Origin: UBA8106 sp964569695
Lineage (GTDB): Bacteria > Acidobacteriota > Vicinamibacteria > Vicinamibacterales > UBA823
Direction: 5' to 3'
Assembly (NCBI GenBank): GCA_964569695.1
Contig: CAZMUA010000016.1
Location: 6,364 to 70,363, forward strand
Length of the DNA stretch: 64,000 nucleotides
How positions within the stretch are numbered: the stretch's first letter is position 1; the number at the start of each line of letters is the position of its first letter. This document shows positions 17,477 through 26,221 of the stretch, piece by piece. A program made the translations under genes and the position numbers. Under the pieces are notes generated by a model, which saw only the letters and a program-made list of their open reading frames with translations, was not told where the DNA came from and did no database searches.

Positions 17477-18709
17477 ATGAATCGACGGACTTTACTCAAG
17501 ACTGGCAGTATGGCGGCTCTAGGATTCGGTTTTGGTGGTTGTGCGGCCCCGAAACAGATGACAAACATCGCGTTGCCGTCACGGCGGCCCATGTTTTATC
17601 TACCACCAATCCGAGCTTCTTGGGATCGCGTGATTCGTACAACGGTCGGTTTGCGCCCTCATCGGCCTACGGGGTTCAGGCTCGAGGCTGAGAAATTTGA
17701 TGGCAAGACCGTCATTCATAATTACGGACATGGCGGGGCTGGTCTTTCGTTGTGTTGGGGGACTGGCGCCATGGCGGCTGATATGGCCTTGGACGCGATC
17801 AATGGCGATCGCAAAGTCGCGGTTCTCGGGTCTGGAGCTTTGGGCCTTGCTGCTACGCGACAGCTCCAACGTCGTGGTTGTGACGTGACGATTTATACGG
17901 CCGCAGTGCCGCCTCATACGACGTCGAATATGGCATACGGTGTGTTTTCACCGACATCAGGGCTTCTGTCGGCTCGACGTGCGTCAGCCTGGGAAGTGCA
18001 ATTCCGTGAGGCGGTTGAGATTTCCTACCGTCAGCTTCAGTTGTTTGCGGGTGCCAACTACGGCGTCTCTTGGATGGATTCGTACGGCACGATGGAGGAG
18101 TTGCCCACCTCAAGGAGACGAGCTGAACGCCCCCGTGATCCGGACGCGGAAGGATTGTTGCCTTCGTCTATAGCCAATCTGGAGGCCGGACGAGAGGTCC
18201 TTCACCCAGGCGAGCACCCATTTACGACGCCGTATGCCTCCCGACGGATCTCGATGCGAATTGAGCCGACGCTGTTTCTTGAAGCCATGCTCCGGGAAGT
18301 GCGTCTATTCGGTGGGCGGACCGTGATCAGAAAGTTCGCGTCCCCGGGCGACCTCATGATGCTTAAAGAGTCAGTGATTGTTAACTGCACTGGCCTGGGC
18401 GCACGAGATATCTTTGCGGATCAAACGCTGCTTCCGTTTAAGGGACAATTGACGTTTCTGGTGCCGCAGCCTGAGGTGAACTACCAGTTTGGATGCATGC
18501 CACGGTCGGATGGCATTGCGCTCGGGAGTACCAGGGAGCGTGGTGTGTGGTCGATGGAGCCAGATTTAGAGGTCCAACAGCGGATTGTTGACCGCGCGAT
18601 CAGCCGGTTTGCTCTTCTCCGCGAGCCGCAAGCGGGTAGTCGAATGGCAAGGACGCGCCCTTTACGCAGCACGCCCAGTGTCGAGAATTTTTTCGACCTG
18701 GAATCCTAA
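17477..18709 (+). CDS. Tat-exported D-amino-acid-oxidase-like FAD oxidoreductase with permuted domain order
   Basis: This 410-residue protein has a Tat-like signal (NRRTLLKTGSMAALGFG) followed by FGGC22, which could be a lipobox. FAD/substrate motifs normally found at the C-terminus of D-amino-acid oxidase come first: VGLRPHRP (57-64) and VIHNYGHGGAG with W94 (79-94). The FAD Rossmann start KVAVLGSGALGL follows at 113-124, then TTSNMAYGVFSP. The chain ends soon after residue 385 without repeating the HNYGHGG block. This looks like a natural circular permutation of the DAAO fold. It probably oxidises an amine or amino acid outside the cytoplasm. AGGAGG precedes ATG 17477. Confidence 0.82.
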   Translation: MNRRTLLKTGSMAALGFGFGGCAAPKQMTNIALPSRRPMFYLPPIRASWDRVIRTTVGLRPHRPTGFRLEAEKFDGKTVIHNYGHGGAGLSLCWGTGAMAADMALDAINGDRKVAVLGSGALGLAATRQLQRRGCDVTIYTAAVPPHTTSNMAYGVFSPTSGLLSARRASAWEVQFREAVEISYRQLQLFAGANYGVSWMDSYGTMEELPTSRRRAERPRDPDAEGLLPSSIANLEAGREVLHPGEHPFTTPYASRRISMRIEPTLFLEAMLREVRLFGGRTVIRKFASPGDLMMLKESVIVNCTGLGARDIFADQTLLPFKGQLTFLVPQPEVNYQFGCMPRSDGIALGSTRERGVWSMEPDLEVQQRIVDRAISRFALLREPQAGSRMARTRPLRSTPSVENFFDLES

Positions 18710-18737
18710 ACACTCTGGAGAGAATTGTACAAAAATA

Positions 18738-18765
18738 CGCCCGAGGGTTTTTCTCTCCCCGGGCG
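18738..18765 (-). terminator. Intrinsic terminator between convergent genes, strongest for the minus strand
   Basis: CGCCCGAGGG (18738-18747) pairs with TCCCCGGGCG (18756-18765) around an eight-base loop, with a single A-C mismatch. Reading the minus strand, the hairpin follows the stop of the PQQ-type dehydrogenase (18804) and is followed by a U-run (complement of the A-run at 18731-18735). Reading the plus strand it lies 29 bases after the flavoprotein stop, with only a weak, late T-run at 18777-18780, so it may work in both directions. Confidence 0.65.
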
Positions 18766-18803
18766 CAGTGGTTCTATTTTGCACGGCAGCCGTCGTGATC
18801 GGC

Positions 18804-20930
18804 TCAGTGCGCTACAGCGTCTTGGACCAGACCCGGCAACCGTAGTGCTACGAGCGAACTTGGATACTGCTGACCGCCAATCTGGACAACGATATGCTGC
18901 ACGCCGTGGTGCGCATAAGTCATCATCCCATATTGTCCCGTCGTTGGAATTTCAACCGTGCCCACTAGAGCTCCAGTCGTTTTATCAACGGCATGGAGGA
19001 CCGGTTCACCTCGACGCCCGTCGGTCATGACAAGCAGGTCGCCAGCCACCATCGAAATTGCTGGCCCTCCACCACCAGTCCGGCCTTCATCACGGAGCCA
19101 ATCACCTAAGCTCCTCCCGTCACCATTGTTGATGTTCTGAAGGGCGTCGTGGTTCCAGATTCGTTCGGGCGTAGCGCCGCTGGGAACCCACCAGAGGTGT
19201 TCCCCTGTATTCATGTCGACTGCTGTAATGCGGCTATATGGTGGCTTGAAAATCGGAAGTCCTTGAGGGCCCGTAAGTCGTCCACCAGGACCCGCAACCC
19301 AATCCACGATCGTTACGCCGGTCGTCATTGGATTGTCAGGTTCGTCATTGTCAACGCCAGGAGCCACCGAACCCGCACTGCAACCCATATTTGACGAGAC
19401 GTACATAATGCCGGTCGTTGGATCCATTGAGACTGGATGCGTAATGTTCACGCCACCGCTACAACGCACATTCGCTTCGACTCCAACAGTATTGCCTTCA
19501 TGCAACCGTGGCATGTAGGGGCCACCAACGTTGTAGCGGCTCATGATTTCGAGCGCCTCGGCATGTAATTCCGGTGTGAAGTCGATCACGTTGTCTTCAG
19601 TCAAGCCAATCGGTTCCACCGGGTCGGGTTTTGTTGGGAACGGCTGTGTTGGTGAGGTCCAGTTACCTGGCACCACGGTCTCGGGAACCTCACGCTCTTC
19701 AATTGGCCAGATGGGTTCCCCGGTTTCCCGGTTGAAGGCGAATATCAACCCCTGTTTCGTATTCTGGATCACGGCGGGAACCTGCTCGCCATCCACTGTG
19801 AGGTCAGCCACAATCGGGACGTTAGGGAGGTCGTAGTTCCACTGATCATTATGAACGGTTTGGAAGTGCCACACTCGCTCGCCTGTCTGGACATCGAGCG
19901 CAATAACGCTTGTGCCGTACAGATTGTCTCCAGGTCGATGACCACCGTAGTAGTCAATGGTTGGCGGATTAGTCGGGATAAAGACGAGCCCACGTTCTTC
20001 ATCGGCCGACAATGGGGCCCAGGAGGAAACATCCCCAGTGTACTGCCAAGCATCATTTAACCAGGTGTCGTGTCCGAATTCACCCGGTCGTGGAATGACG
20101 TGGAATTTCCAGAGGTGTTCACCAGTTGCTGCATCATATCCAAGGATATCGCCAGGTACGTTTTCCGCACGAGTTTGGTTGTAGCCTTGTTCCGCTGAAT
20201 TACCTACAACAACAACGCCATTCACCACAATAGCTGGAGAGGAGCTTGTGATATAGCCGAGGTCTTTCGGAATACCGTAGTCTGGGTCGAAAGGCTGGTT
20301 ATAAGCTTGCCAAGGTCCCCAATCTTCCAACAGGTCCGGTAAGAGGTCGACGACACCTGTTTTGGGAAAGCCCGGGAGTGGTACAGCTTGTCCCCAGTTT
20401 TCCAAGTGTGCACCCGTTTTGGCGTCAAGGGCGTGGAGGAAAAAAGCTGGGGTAATCACATAGATGATTCCGCGACCATTAATTTCGTTATAGGCCACAC
20501 CCTTGCCGTAGCTGGCTCGCATCGAGCGCTCCCACCGCTTGGTGCTGGGTTCACGGTAGGTCCAGAGTGTCTCTCCTGTACTGGGCTCGATCGCCACCAC
20601 CGTGCGACGTTCACCGGCAACGGTGTACAGAAGGCCGTCGATGTAGGTTGGGGTAGATTTAGAAGTCGAGACTGGCGTTCGACCAAAGTTTCCACCCTCC
20701 CAAATCCAGGCCACTTCAAGGTCCTCGAAGTTATCGGCGTTAATTTGTGTCAAGGGGGAGTAGCGGGTTCCCCAGGCGTCGGCACTCTGGTATCGCCATT
20801 CCCCATAGACGTTGCCACGGTCTGGTGCGACTTGCGCTAGGGCCAAATTAGACGTTACGACCAGAAGGCCTAGGCTCAGCACGGCATAAGAACAGGAGGG
20901 GCGCCAACAGCGCGTCGGGCTTACACTCAT
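18804..20930 (-). CDS. Secreted PQQ-binding-like eight-bladed propeller dehydrogenase
   Basis: This 708-residue protein has a Sec signal (cleaved near LALAQ) and a quinoprotein alcohol/glucose dehydrogenase-like beta-propeller. Visible blade motifs include YSPLTQINADNFEDLEVAW, AIEPSTGETLWTYREPS, IALDVQTGERVWHFQ, GLIFAFNRETGEPIWPI and AVDMNTGEHLWWVP. The C-terminus (YGMMTYAHHGVQHIVVQIGG) is typical of soluble PQQ-dependent glucose/sorbosone-type dehydrogenases. It would oxidise an alcohol or sugar in the periplasm and pass electrons to quinone or a cytochrome. No cytochrome c domain (CxxCH) is fused. GGGAG lies before the ATG. The substrate is not determinable. Confidence 0.9.
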   Translation of the reverse strand: MSVSPTRCWRPSCSYAVLSLGLLVVTSNLALAQVAPDRGNVYGEWRYQSADAWGTRYSPLTQINADNFEDLEVAWIWEGGNFGRTPVSTSKSTPTYIDGLLYTVAGERRTVVAIEPSTGETLWTYREPSTKRWERSMRASYGKGVAYNEINGRGIIYVITPAFFLHALDAKTGAHLENWGQAVPLPGFPKTGVVDLLPDLLEDWGPWQAYNQPFDPDYGIPKDLGYITSSSPAIVVNGVVVVGNSAEQGYNQTRAENVPGDILGYDAATGEHLWKFHVIPRPGEFGHDTWLNDAWQYTGDVSSWAPLSADEERGLVFIPTNPPTIDYYGGHRPGDNLYGTSVIALDVQTGERVWHFQTVHNDQWNYDLPNVPIVADLTVDGEQVPAVIQNTKQGLIFAFNRETGEPIWPIEEREVPETVVPGNWTSPTQPFPTKPDPVEPIGLTEDNVIDFTPELHAEALEIMSRYNVGGPYMPRLHEGNTVGVEANVRCSGGVNITHPVSMDPTTGIMYVSSNMGCSAGSVAPGVDNDEPDNPMTTGVTIVDWVAGPGGRLTGPQGLPIFKPPYSRITAVDMNTGEHLWWVPSGATPERIWNHDALQNINNGDGRSLGDWLRDEGRTGGGGPAISMVAGDLLVMTDGRRGEPVLHAVDKTTGALVGTVEIPTTGQYGMMTYAHHGVQHIVVQIGGQQYPSSLVALRLPGLVQDAVAH

Positions 20931-21089
20931 AATATTTCTCCCAAAGAAAACGATGGAACACTAAGTGTCGTGATTATAGCAAGAGTCGAGAGGATGAGGT
21001 GCTAATCATTCTCTTCCCTCTGCTTTTGTGGCTTATGTGTGGTGTTGGGACAACTTATGTGACTGTTTAAGAGACTTCACGTCGTCAGT

Positions 21090-21107
21090 GCGCGCTGCGC
21101 AGCACGC
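21090..21107. repeat. Near-perfect 18-bp palindrome downstream of the ABM gene
   Basis: GCGCGCTGC (21090-21098) abuts its inverted copy GCAGCACGC (21099-21107) with one mismatch and no spacer. It lies just downstream of the minus-strand ABM-domain gene, in a 189-base interval with no other gene. No U-run follows on either strand, so a simple intrinsic terminator is not well supported. A protein-binding palindrome or a factor-assisted terminator are alternatives. Confidence 0.35.
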
Positions 21108-21119
21108 TTGTTGGTCACA

Positions 21120-21461
21120 TCATCGTGAGTGAGGTTCGGCCGATTGGATAATATCGTGCAGTTCAAAGACGTTGTCCCCAGCAAACATTTCTGGGGGCGG
21201 ACGATCAGCATGTGCCGTCCGAAAATCTTCACTATCGGTCCAAGCGACGAAGTCTTCAACACGGTTCCAGTACGTCAGCACGACGTGGTAAGCGGAATGT
21301 CCCATGACTCGGCCGTGCATTGTGACTTGGGTTGGTTTGAGAATCTCAAGTCGCATAAACCCGTTATGTCCTTCAACGAGTCCAGCTCGACTACGAAAGC
21401 GTTCAGCAAACGAAGCTTCTTGACCCGGTGCTACTGGAATTCGATTGGAAACGACAATCAT
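21120..21461 (-). CDS. Antibiotic-biosynthesis-monooxygenase (ABM/IsdG-HmoA-like) protein
   Basis: This 113-residue single-domain protein has the ABM dimeric ferredoxin-like fold: VVSNRIPVAPGQEASFAERF at the N-terminus, the GLVEGHNGFMRLEIL pattern typical of IsdG/HmoA relatives, and YHVVLTYWNRVEDFVAWTDS. HmoA/HmoB proteins degrade haem, while other ABM proteins are monooxygenases or unknown. No signal peptide is present, so it is cytoplasmic. AAAGGA lies 6 nt before the ATG. It appears to be a single-gene unit. Confidence 0.8.
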   Translation of the reverse strand: MIVVSNRIPVAPGQEASFAERFRSRAGLVEGHNGFMRLEILKPTQVTMHGRVMGHSAYHVVLTYWNRVEDFVAWTDSEDFRTAHADRPPPEMFAGDNVFELHDIIQSAEPHSR

Positions 21462-21613
21462 GTGATCCTTTCAGTCTAGACGTGATTACGAACATTCGCG
21501 TTGCAGCAATGATGCGACAAATTCGGCACCCATACGGCGATTGATCAAAAGTTTATACTATCTTGGTAATAACCTTATGGTTGAGGCCTTTGTTGGTTTT
21601 GGTAGAGGGCGTT

Positions 21614-22693
21614 ATGCGACTTCACCACACAGGTCACCTCATCACAGTGGCCGTGCTGTTTGCTGCATGCAGTGGTAGTTCGGGCTCCAGTCCAATTGCG
21701 CCAAGTGCGACTACGAATCAAATTTCGACTCCTCTCACATTTGGCTCGCCGCAGTGGGTCCTCATTGGTCAGGTGCGCTCGTCCGTGACTACTCATCCCG
21801 TGACTAATGCGCAGCTTACATTGACCACGCCAGCGCTTGGTGCCGTTACGGCATGGGACGGTGTATTCCGTCTGAAACACCCTGGCAACCCTGGAGGCGA
21901 GATTCCCTATGTGGAGTTTTCACGTGAAGGATTCCTGACGCGGAAGGTCTCGTTACCGTGGCTCCAAACAAATATCACTCCGTGGACGAACGTAGCCACG
22001 ACGCAGGCGCTCACGATGATTGAAACCCTCGCACCATTTAATGACACGATGTGGCGTGATTTGATCTACGGTCAATTCGATTCACCCGACACCTTACAGT
22101 CGAGTTATTCCAGACGATTGAATAACTTGAATCCAAATTTTTATATTCGACTAGGCAATGAGGCGGGACAACGTGTGGTCTCGGATATCGATCGGGATAT
22201 GATTCGGAAGTACGTGCCGAAGATTGTGCCGCAAATCACCGGGCAACCATACACTGGCCGTATTGAAGAGGGTCTTACCGATCGTGATGAAATCGGATGG
22301 ATCACTATCGAGGTCCAAGATATCGATCAGAATATTTGCGGGAAGGCATATGTTGGGCGACCGAATGGACGCATCATCCTCAACCGGAATCAATCGAAGT
22401 GTCCTTCCCATGCAGCCATTTGGCGATGCAGTTCGAGTGACTATGTTCGTACCGAAACGCTGACGCATGAAATTGGACATGCTTTCGGTCTCCGTCATAC
22501 TCGAGGTCGATACGACATTATGTGGCCGTATGCGAAAGCCACCTGCGACCGTTGGACTTTTAACGATCAAGAACAGTACCACGCTAACCTTGCCTATCAG
22601 AGGCCGCGCTATAGTCAATATCCCGATAGCGATCCTCAATCAGTGGTGTATCAAGCCACGACGGCCGGCAACTCAATTCTCGTTGTTAATTAA
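21614..22693 (+). CDS. Metzincin-type zinc metalloprotease lipoprotein
   Basis: This 359-residue protein has a lipoprotein signal (MRLHHTGHLITVAVLFAAC, lipid Cys19). A serine/threonine-rich linker is followed by a carboxypeptidase-regulatory-like beta domain (about 55-120: VRSSVTTHPVTNAQLTL ... YVEFSREGFLTRKV). The catalytic domain has HEIGHAFGLRH (H285, E286, H289, H295) and a downstream DIMWP Met-turn, the defining HExxHxxGxxH plus Met of metzincins. The exact family (M10, M12 or other) is not clear. ATG 21614 is chosen because the lipobox follows at the right distance. The membrane HExxH gene starts 27 bases downstream. Confidence 0.85.
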   Translation: MRLHHTGHLITVAVLFAACSGSSGSSPIAPSATTNQISTPLTFGSPQWVLIGQVRSSVTTHPVTNAQLTLTTPALGAVTAWDGVFRLKHPGNPGGEIPYVEFSREGFLTRKVSLPWLQTNITPWTNVATTQALTMIETLAPFNDTMWRDLIYGQFDSPDTLQSSYSRRLNNLNPNFYIRLGNEAGQRVVSDIDRDMIRKYVPKIVPQITGQPYTGRIEEGLTDRDEIGWITIEVQDIDQNICGKAYVGRPNGRIILNRNQSKCPSHAAIWRCSSSDYVRTETLTHEIGHAFGLRHTRGRYDIMWPYAKATCDRWTFNDQEQYHANLAYQRPRYSQYPDSDPQSVVYQATTAGNSILVVN

Positions 22694-22720
22694 TTACGAT
22701 GCACACACCGGTGAAATGAT

Positions 22721-23485
22721 ATGCGTAAGCCTACTCCCTACTGCAGTGGCTTGGTAAGTGTCGCACTCATGACAGTGAGTGTTACGGTGTCTGCACAAGA
22801 GGTGAGTCCAGTTGTGGAGGCATCGTGGCTTCCCGCCGCAGATACGATATCTGATTTTCGTCCCTACCAACCTCTTGACGTTTCCAGGCAGGTTCGTTGG
22901 TGGCGTAATTCCTCAGCACGCATCCAACAGGATCCTTCAACGAAGCCGTCGTGTTCGGCCTGCGGTTTCGTCCTGGGTGTGGGCCTAGGCTTTGTCGCGC
23001 ACGAGAGTGGTCATCTTCTCGCCAATGGAATATTGGGCACTGACGTATACTTCAAAAAGGTAACGGCTGCTGGGCTGCCGTTTTTCGCGATTGCCCACCG
23101 GGAAGTGTTATCACCGCGACAGGAATTCGTAGTGTCGTCAGCAGGTTTCTTAGCTCAGTTTGCGTCGGTTGAATGGGTGCTTACACGGACACCGGAAATG
23201 AGGGATCGACCGGCTTCCGTGAGCAAGGGGGTGCTCGCGTTTCATCTTGGGACCTCGGCTATGTACGCCATCGCCGGCTTGGGACACTTAGGACCTTTGG
23301 AACGAGACACACGGGGAATGGCGACGAGTCTTGGCATTGATGAACGGTGGGTCGGTGTCGCCGTGTTGGCTCCGGCGATGCTGGACACTTATCGATATTT
23401 TCGGCCTTCGTCAAAATGGGCGCGGTGGGCCAGTCGCATCTCCAAGATCGTAATTTTCATTCCTTTATTCACATCCTTATCATGA
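22721..23485 (+). CDS. Membrane protein with HExxH motif, function unknown
   Basis: This 254-residue protein was not recognised as a named family. It has a signal-like N-terminus (LVSVALMTVSVTVSAQ), a short exposed segment, and a membrane region beginning CSACGFVLGVGLGFVAHESGHLLA. The HESGH (near residue 99) inside a hydrophobic helix resembles site-2-type (M50) or other integral metalloproteases. A second His-containing segment (FFAIAHREVLSPRQEF), a third (GVLAFHLGTSAMYAIAGLGHLG) and a C-terminal hydrophobic stretch follow. The usual M50 LDG motif is not seen, so protease activity is only a suggestion. It sits 27 bases after the metzincin gene and 45 before the permease. Confidence 0.65.
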   Translation: MRKPTPYCSGLVSVALMTVSVTVSAQEVSPVVEASWLPAADTISDFRPYQPLDVSRQVRWWRNSSARIQQDPSTKPSCSACGFVLGVGLGFVAHESGHLLANGILGTDVYFKKVTAAGLPFFAIAHREVLSPRQEFVVSSAGFLAQFASVEWVLTRTPEMRDRPASVSKGVLAFHLGTSAMYAIAGLGHLGPLERDTRGMATSLGIDERWVGVAVLAPAMLDTYRYFRPSSKWARWASRISKIVIFIPLFTSLS

Positions 23486-23530
23486 ACAGGTCGGAGTAGA
23501 ATCGAGTCCTCTAGCAGGAACAGGTCTGGC

Positions 23531-24916
23531 ATGGCAGAACCATGGAGCGAAGTGACACGGCCCTCGGAATCGTCAGACGACGCTGACCGCACCGCATTGA
23601 CTCGCGAGTTGTCGTTGTTCGATGCGCTCATGATCAATGTCGGGATCACACTGGGGTCAGCCATCTTCATTGTTCCGGCGATCATTATCGCGAACGTTGG
23701 GACGGCGTTTATGTCGGGCGTCGTGTGGATTATCGCCGGCGTGCTGTCCTGGTTTGGCGCAGTCACGTTTGCTGAATTGGCGGTGCTCTATCCACGTGCT
23801 GGAGGTGAGTATGTCTACTTAGAAAAGGCGTACACTCGCTTCTGGGGATTTTTGTACGGTTGGACTCTCTTCAGTGTCATTCAGACAGCGTCGATTGCCG
23901 CTGTGGCGGTCGCATTCATGACCTACTTCGATTACTTTGTCCCGATGAGTCCAACCATTCTTAATATGAGCGCCATCGGGTTGATTCTGATTCTCTCGAT
24001 TTGGAACTGTATTAGTCTCCGCACTAGTGCGAACACGCAAAATTCAACCACCGTTGCGAAGCTCGCACTGGTGGCGGTCATGGTCGCTTCGTGCTTTTGG
24101 TACGGTGGGGATGGTGTTAATGCGTTTCGTCAGATGGTTCCGACCGACCCGGCGACCCGCACCGTGGCCGGATTTGGCGCGGCGATGGTTGCGGCGCTCT
24201 GGGCCTTTGATGGGTGGGTCAGCGTCACGTTCGTCGGGGGCGAAGTGAAGGACCCCAGTCGGGCATTGCCACGCGCATTATCGTACTCGGCGCTCGGTTT
24301 GATCGGCATCTATCTACTAATCACGAATGGTTATATCTACGCACTGCCGGTTGGGGAGATGGCGCTCTCGGAACGGGTGGCCGCGGATGCTGTCGAGAAT
24401 GTTTTCGGCAATGTTGGCGGTGGCCTCGTCTCACTGGCCGTTGTAGTTTCCTGCTTCGCTGCACTGAATGGGTTCATTTTTACTGGCGCCCGTGTGTACT
24501 ACGCTATGGCTCTTGATGGCGCGTTCTTCGGGTGGGCGGCAAAACTCAGCGCCCGCAAGATTCCGGTCTACGCCATTCTCGCCCAGGGTATCTGGGCAAG
24601 CGCCTTGGTCTTGACTGGGCGTTACGATCAACTGTTCACCTACGTCGTCTTTACGTCCTGGCTGTTTTATATGCTCGGAGCGTTTGGCGTCATCGTACTG
24701 CGATACCGGGAACCACACCGGCCGCGACCTTATCGGGCGTTCGGCTATCCAGGAATCCCGATTTTCTTCGCCGTCTTTGCGGCGGCACTGTTGCTCCAGA
24801 CGCTCTGGGACAATCCACGGGATTCGCTTATTGGGTTGGGGATCATGTTGATTGGAGTACCGGCGTACTACTATTGGACGCGGAACCCCGCCGGGCACGA
24901 CCGGATCAGTCCTTAA
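23531..24916 (+). CDS. APC-superfamily amino acid permease
   Basis: This 461-residue integral membrane protein has about 12 hydrophobic segments. The first two helices carry the APC pattern (LSLFDALMINVGITLGSAIFIVP ... GVVWIIAGVLSWFGAVTFAELAVLYPRAGGEYVYLEKAY), as in the LAT/amino-acid-transporter branch. TM6 contains ALWAFDGWVSVTFVGGEVKDPSR, the substrate-site helix of this family. It would import or exchange an amino acid across the inner membrane. The substrate is unknown. It is followed 100 bases later by the Rieske oxygenase gene on the same strand. Confidence 0.93.
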   Translation: MAEPWSEVTRPSESSDDADRTALTRELSLFDALMINVGITLGSAIFIVPAIIIANVGTAFMSGVVWIIAGVLSWFGAVTFAELAVLYPRAGGEYVYLEKAYTRFWGFLYGWTLFSVIQTASIAAVAVAFMTYFDYFVPMSPTILNMSAIGLILILSIWNCISLRTSANTQNSTTVAKLALVAVMVASCFWYGGDGVNAFRQMVPTDPATRTVAGFGAAMVAALWAFDGWVSVTFVGGEVKDPSRALPRALSYSALGLIGIYLLITNGYIYALPVGEMALSERVAADAVENVFGNVGGGLVSLAVVVSCFAALNGFIFTGARVYYAMALDGAFFGWAAKLSARKIPVYAILAQGIWASALVLTGRYDQLFTYVVFTSWLFYMLGAFGVIVLRYREPHRPRPYRAFGYPGIPIFFAVFAAALLLQTLWDNPRDSLIGLGIMLIGVPAYYYWTRNPAGHDRISP

Positions 24917-25016
24917 TTGCGCAGAGCCTGGGGGCTTGAAACCGTTCCTTCTACAACTTGGTATCATGTCTGGGAACTCGGTCGCACCATAAAACTCGAC
25001 TACGCTACAAGAACCT

Positions 25017-26132
25017 ATGGACGTTAAGCCTCGTGACCCGATGCCGCCGGACGGCATAACACTGCCAGCCCGGTACTACACGGACCCCACGCTGTTCACA
25101 GCTGAGCTTGAGCGGTTTTTCCGCCGTATGTGGGTGTGTGTGGCTCGTACGGATGAGCTTCCGGAAGTTGGCAGTTACGTTCTCCGAGATCTAGCCGGCG
25201 AAAGTGTCATTGTCGTTCGCCATGCAGCGGATGGCATTTCTGCGTATCACAACATCTGCCGACATCGTGGCACAAGACTCTGCACGGACGCTGATGGACA
25301 GTTCGCCGGGCAGATCCAATGTCCGTATCACGCCTGGACCTATGACCTCGCCGGTCGCTTGGTTGGTGCGCCACACATGGAAGAGGTGCCACATTTCGAG
25401 AAGGCTGACTATCCGCTGCAGTCGCTCTCGGTGGCTTGCTGGGATGGCCATGTGTTTTTGCACCGGGCGACAGAGCCGGAGCCACTCGACCAACAGCTTG
25501 CCGGCTTGCTAGATAAATTTCGACCTTGGTGCATGGAGGACCTTCGACGTGGCACACGGATCACCTATGACGTCAAGGCCAACTGGAAACTGATTGTGCA
25601 GAACTACAGTGAATGTCTCCACTGTCCGGTTATCCATCCTGAGCTCAGTCAGCTGTCCCATTACCTCAGTGGCGAGAATGAGCCATTGCAGCCCACCTAT
25701 ATGGGCGGGCGCATGGACTTTCGCGACGGGGTTGACACGCTGACGGGTGATGGAGTTCGACGACGTGCCTGTTTGCCAGCGCTCAGTCCAGAGGATCAAC
25801 GCCGCGCATATTTTTATGCGGTGTTTCCCAATCTGTTACTCAGCTTGCATCCCGATTACATGCTCACTCACACGCTGTGGCCGCTTGCGTCGGATCAGAC
25901 GCGGGTCATCTGCGAGTGGCACTTTCATCCTGACGAAATGTCGAAGTCGGACTTCGACCCGCACGACGCCGTCGACTTCTGGGACAAGACCAATCGGCAG
26001 GATTGGCGAGTCTCGGAACTGGCGCAAGAAGGAATTTCCTCACCCGCGTATTGTCCCGGTCCTTATTCCAATCGTGAAGATCTGCTGTACGCGTTCGATC
26101 GATTCATCGTGCAAGGGCATGCCTCCGATTAG
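25017..26132 (+). CDS. Rieske non-haem iron ring-hydroxylating oxygenase, alpha subunit
   Basis: This 371-residue oxygenase has an N-terminal Rieske [2Fe-2S] domain with C81-R-H83 and C102-P-Y-H105. The C-terminal catalytic domain has the mononuclear-iron motif NYSECLHCPVIHPELS with ligands H202 and H207. No signal peptide is present. It would use O2 and electrons from a separate reductase to hydroxylate or demethylate an aromatic or quaternary amine; several alpha-only enzymes of this shape act on betaine-like compounds. No beta subunit, ferredoxin or reductase lies nearby. Two VOC proteins follow within 90 bases and an amino acid permease precedes, hinting at a small catabolic set. Confidence 0.92.
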   Translation: MDVKPRDPMPPDGITLPARYYTDPTLFTAELERFFRRMWVCVARTDELPEVGSYVLRDLAGESVIVVRHAADGISAYHNICRHRGTRLCTDADGQFAGQIQCPYHAWTYDLAGRLVGAPHMEEVPHFEKADYPLQSLSVACWDGHVFLHRATEPEPLDQQLAGLLDKFRPWCMEDLRRGTRITYDVKANWKLIVQNYSECLHCPVIHPELSQLSHYLSGENEPLQPTYMGGRMDFRDGVDTLTGDGVRRRACLPALSPEDQRRAYFYAVFPNLLLSLHPDYMLTHTLWPLASDQTRVICEWHFHPDEMSKSDFDPHDAVDFWDKTNRQDWRVSELAQEGISSPAYCPGPYSNREDLLYAFDRFIVQGHASD

Positions 26133-26221
26133 GCCACAAGGTCGTTTGTCATGCTGGCGTGGCATACTATCGACGGTCGCAGTCAGGCCGTGGGTCCGCG
26201 ACACAGAAAGGATGTGGCAGG

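Noticed and set aside
21554..21559. TATACT as a -10 promoter box upstream of the metzincin gene
   Set aside because: There is no -35 element at a suitable distance, so the match alone is too weak.
24431..25057. Minus-strand reading frame of 208 codons
   Set aside because: It overlaps the APC permease and the start of the Rieske gene on the other strand and has a basic, low-complexity product.
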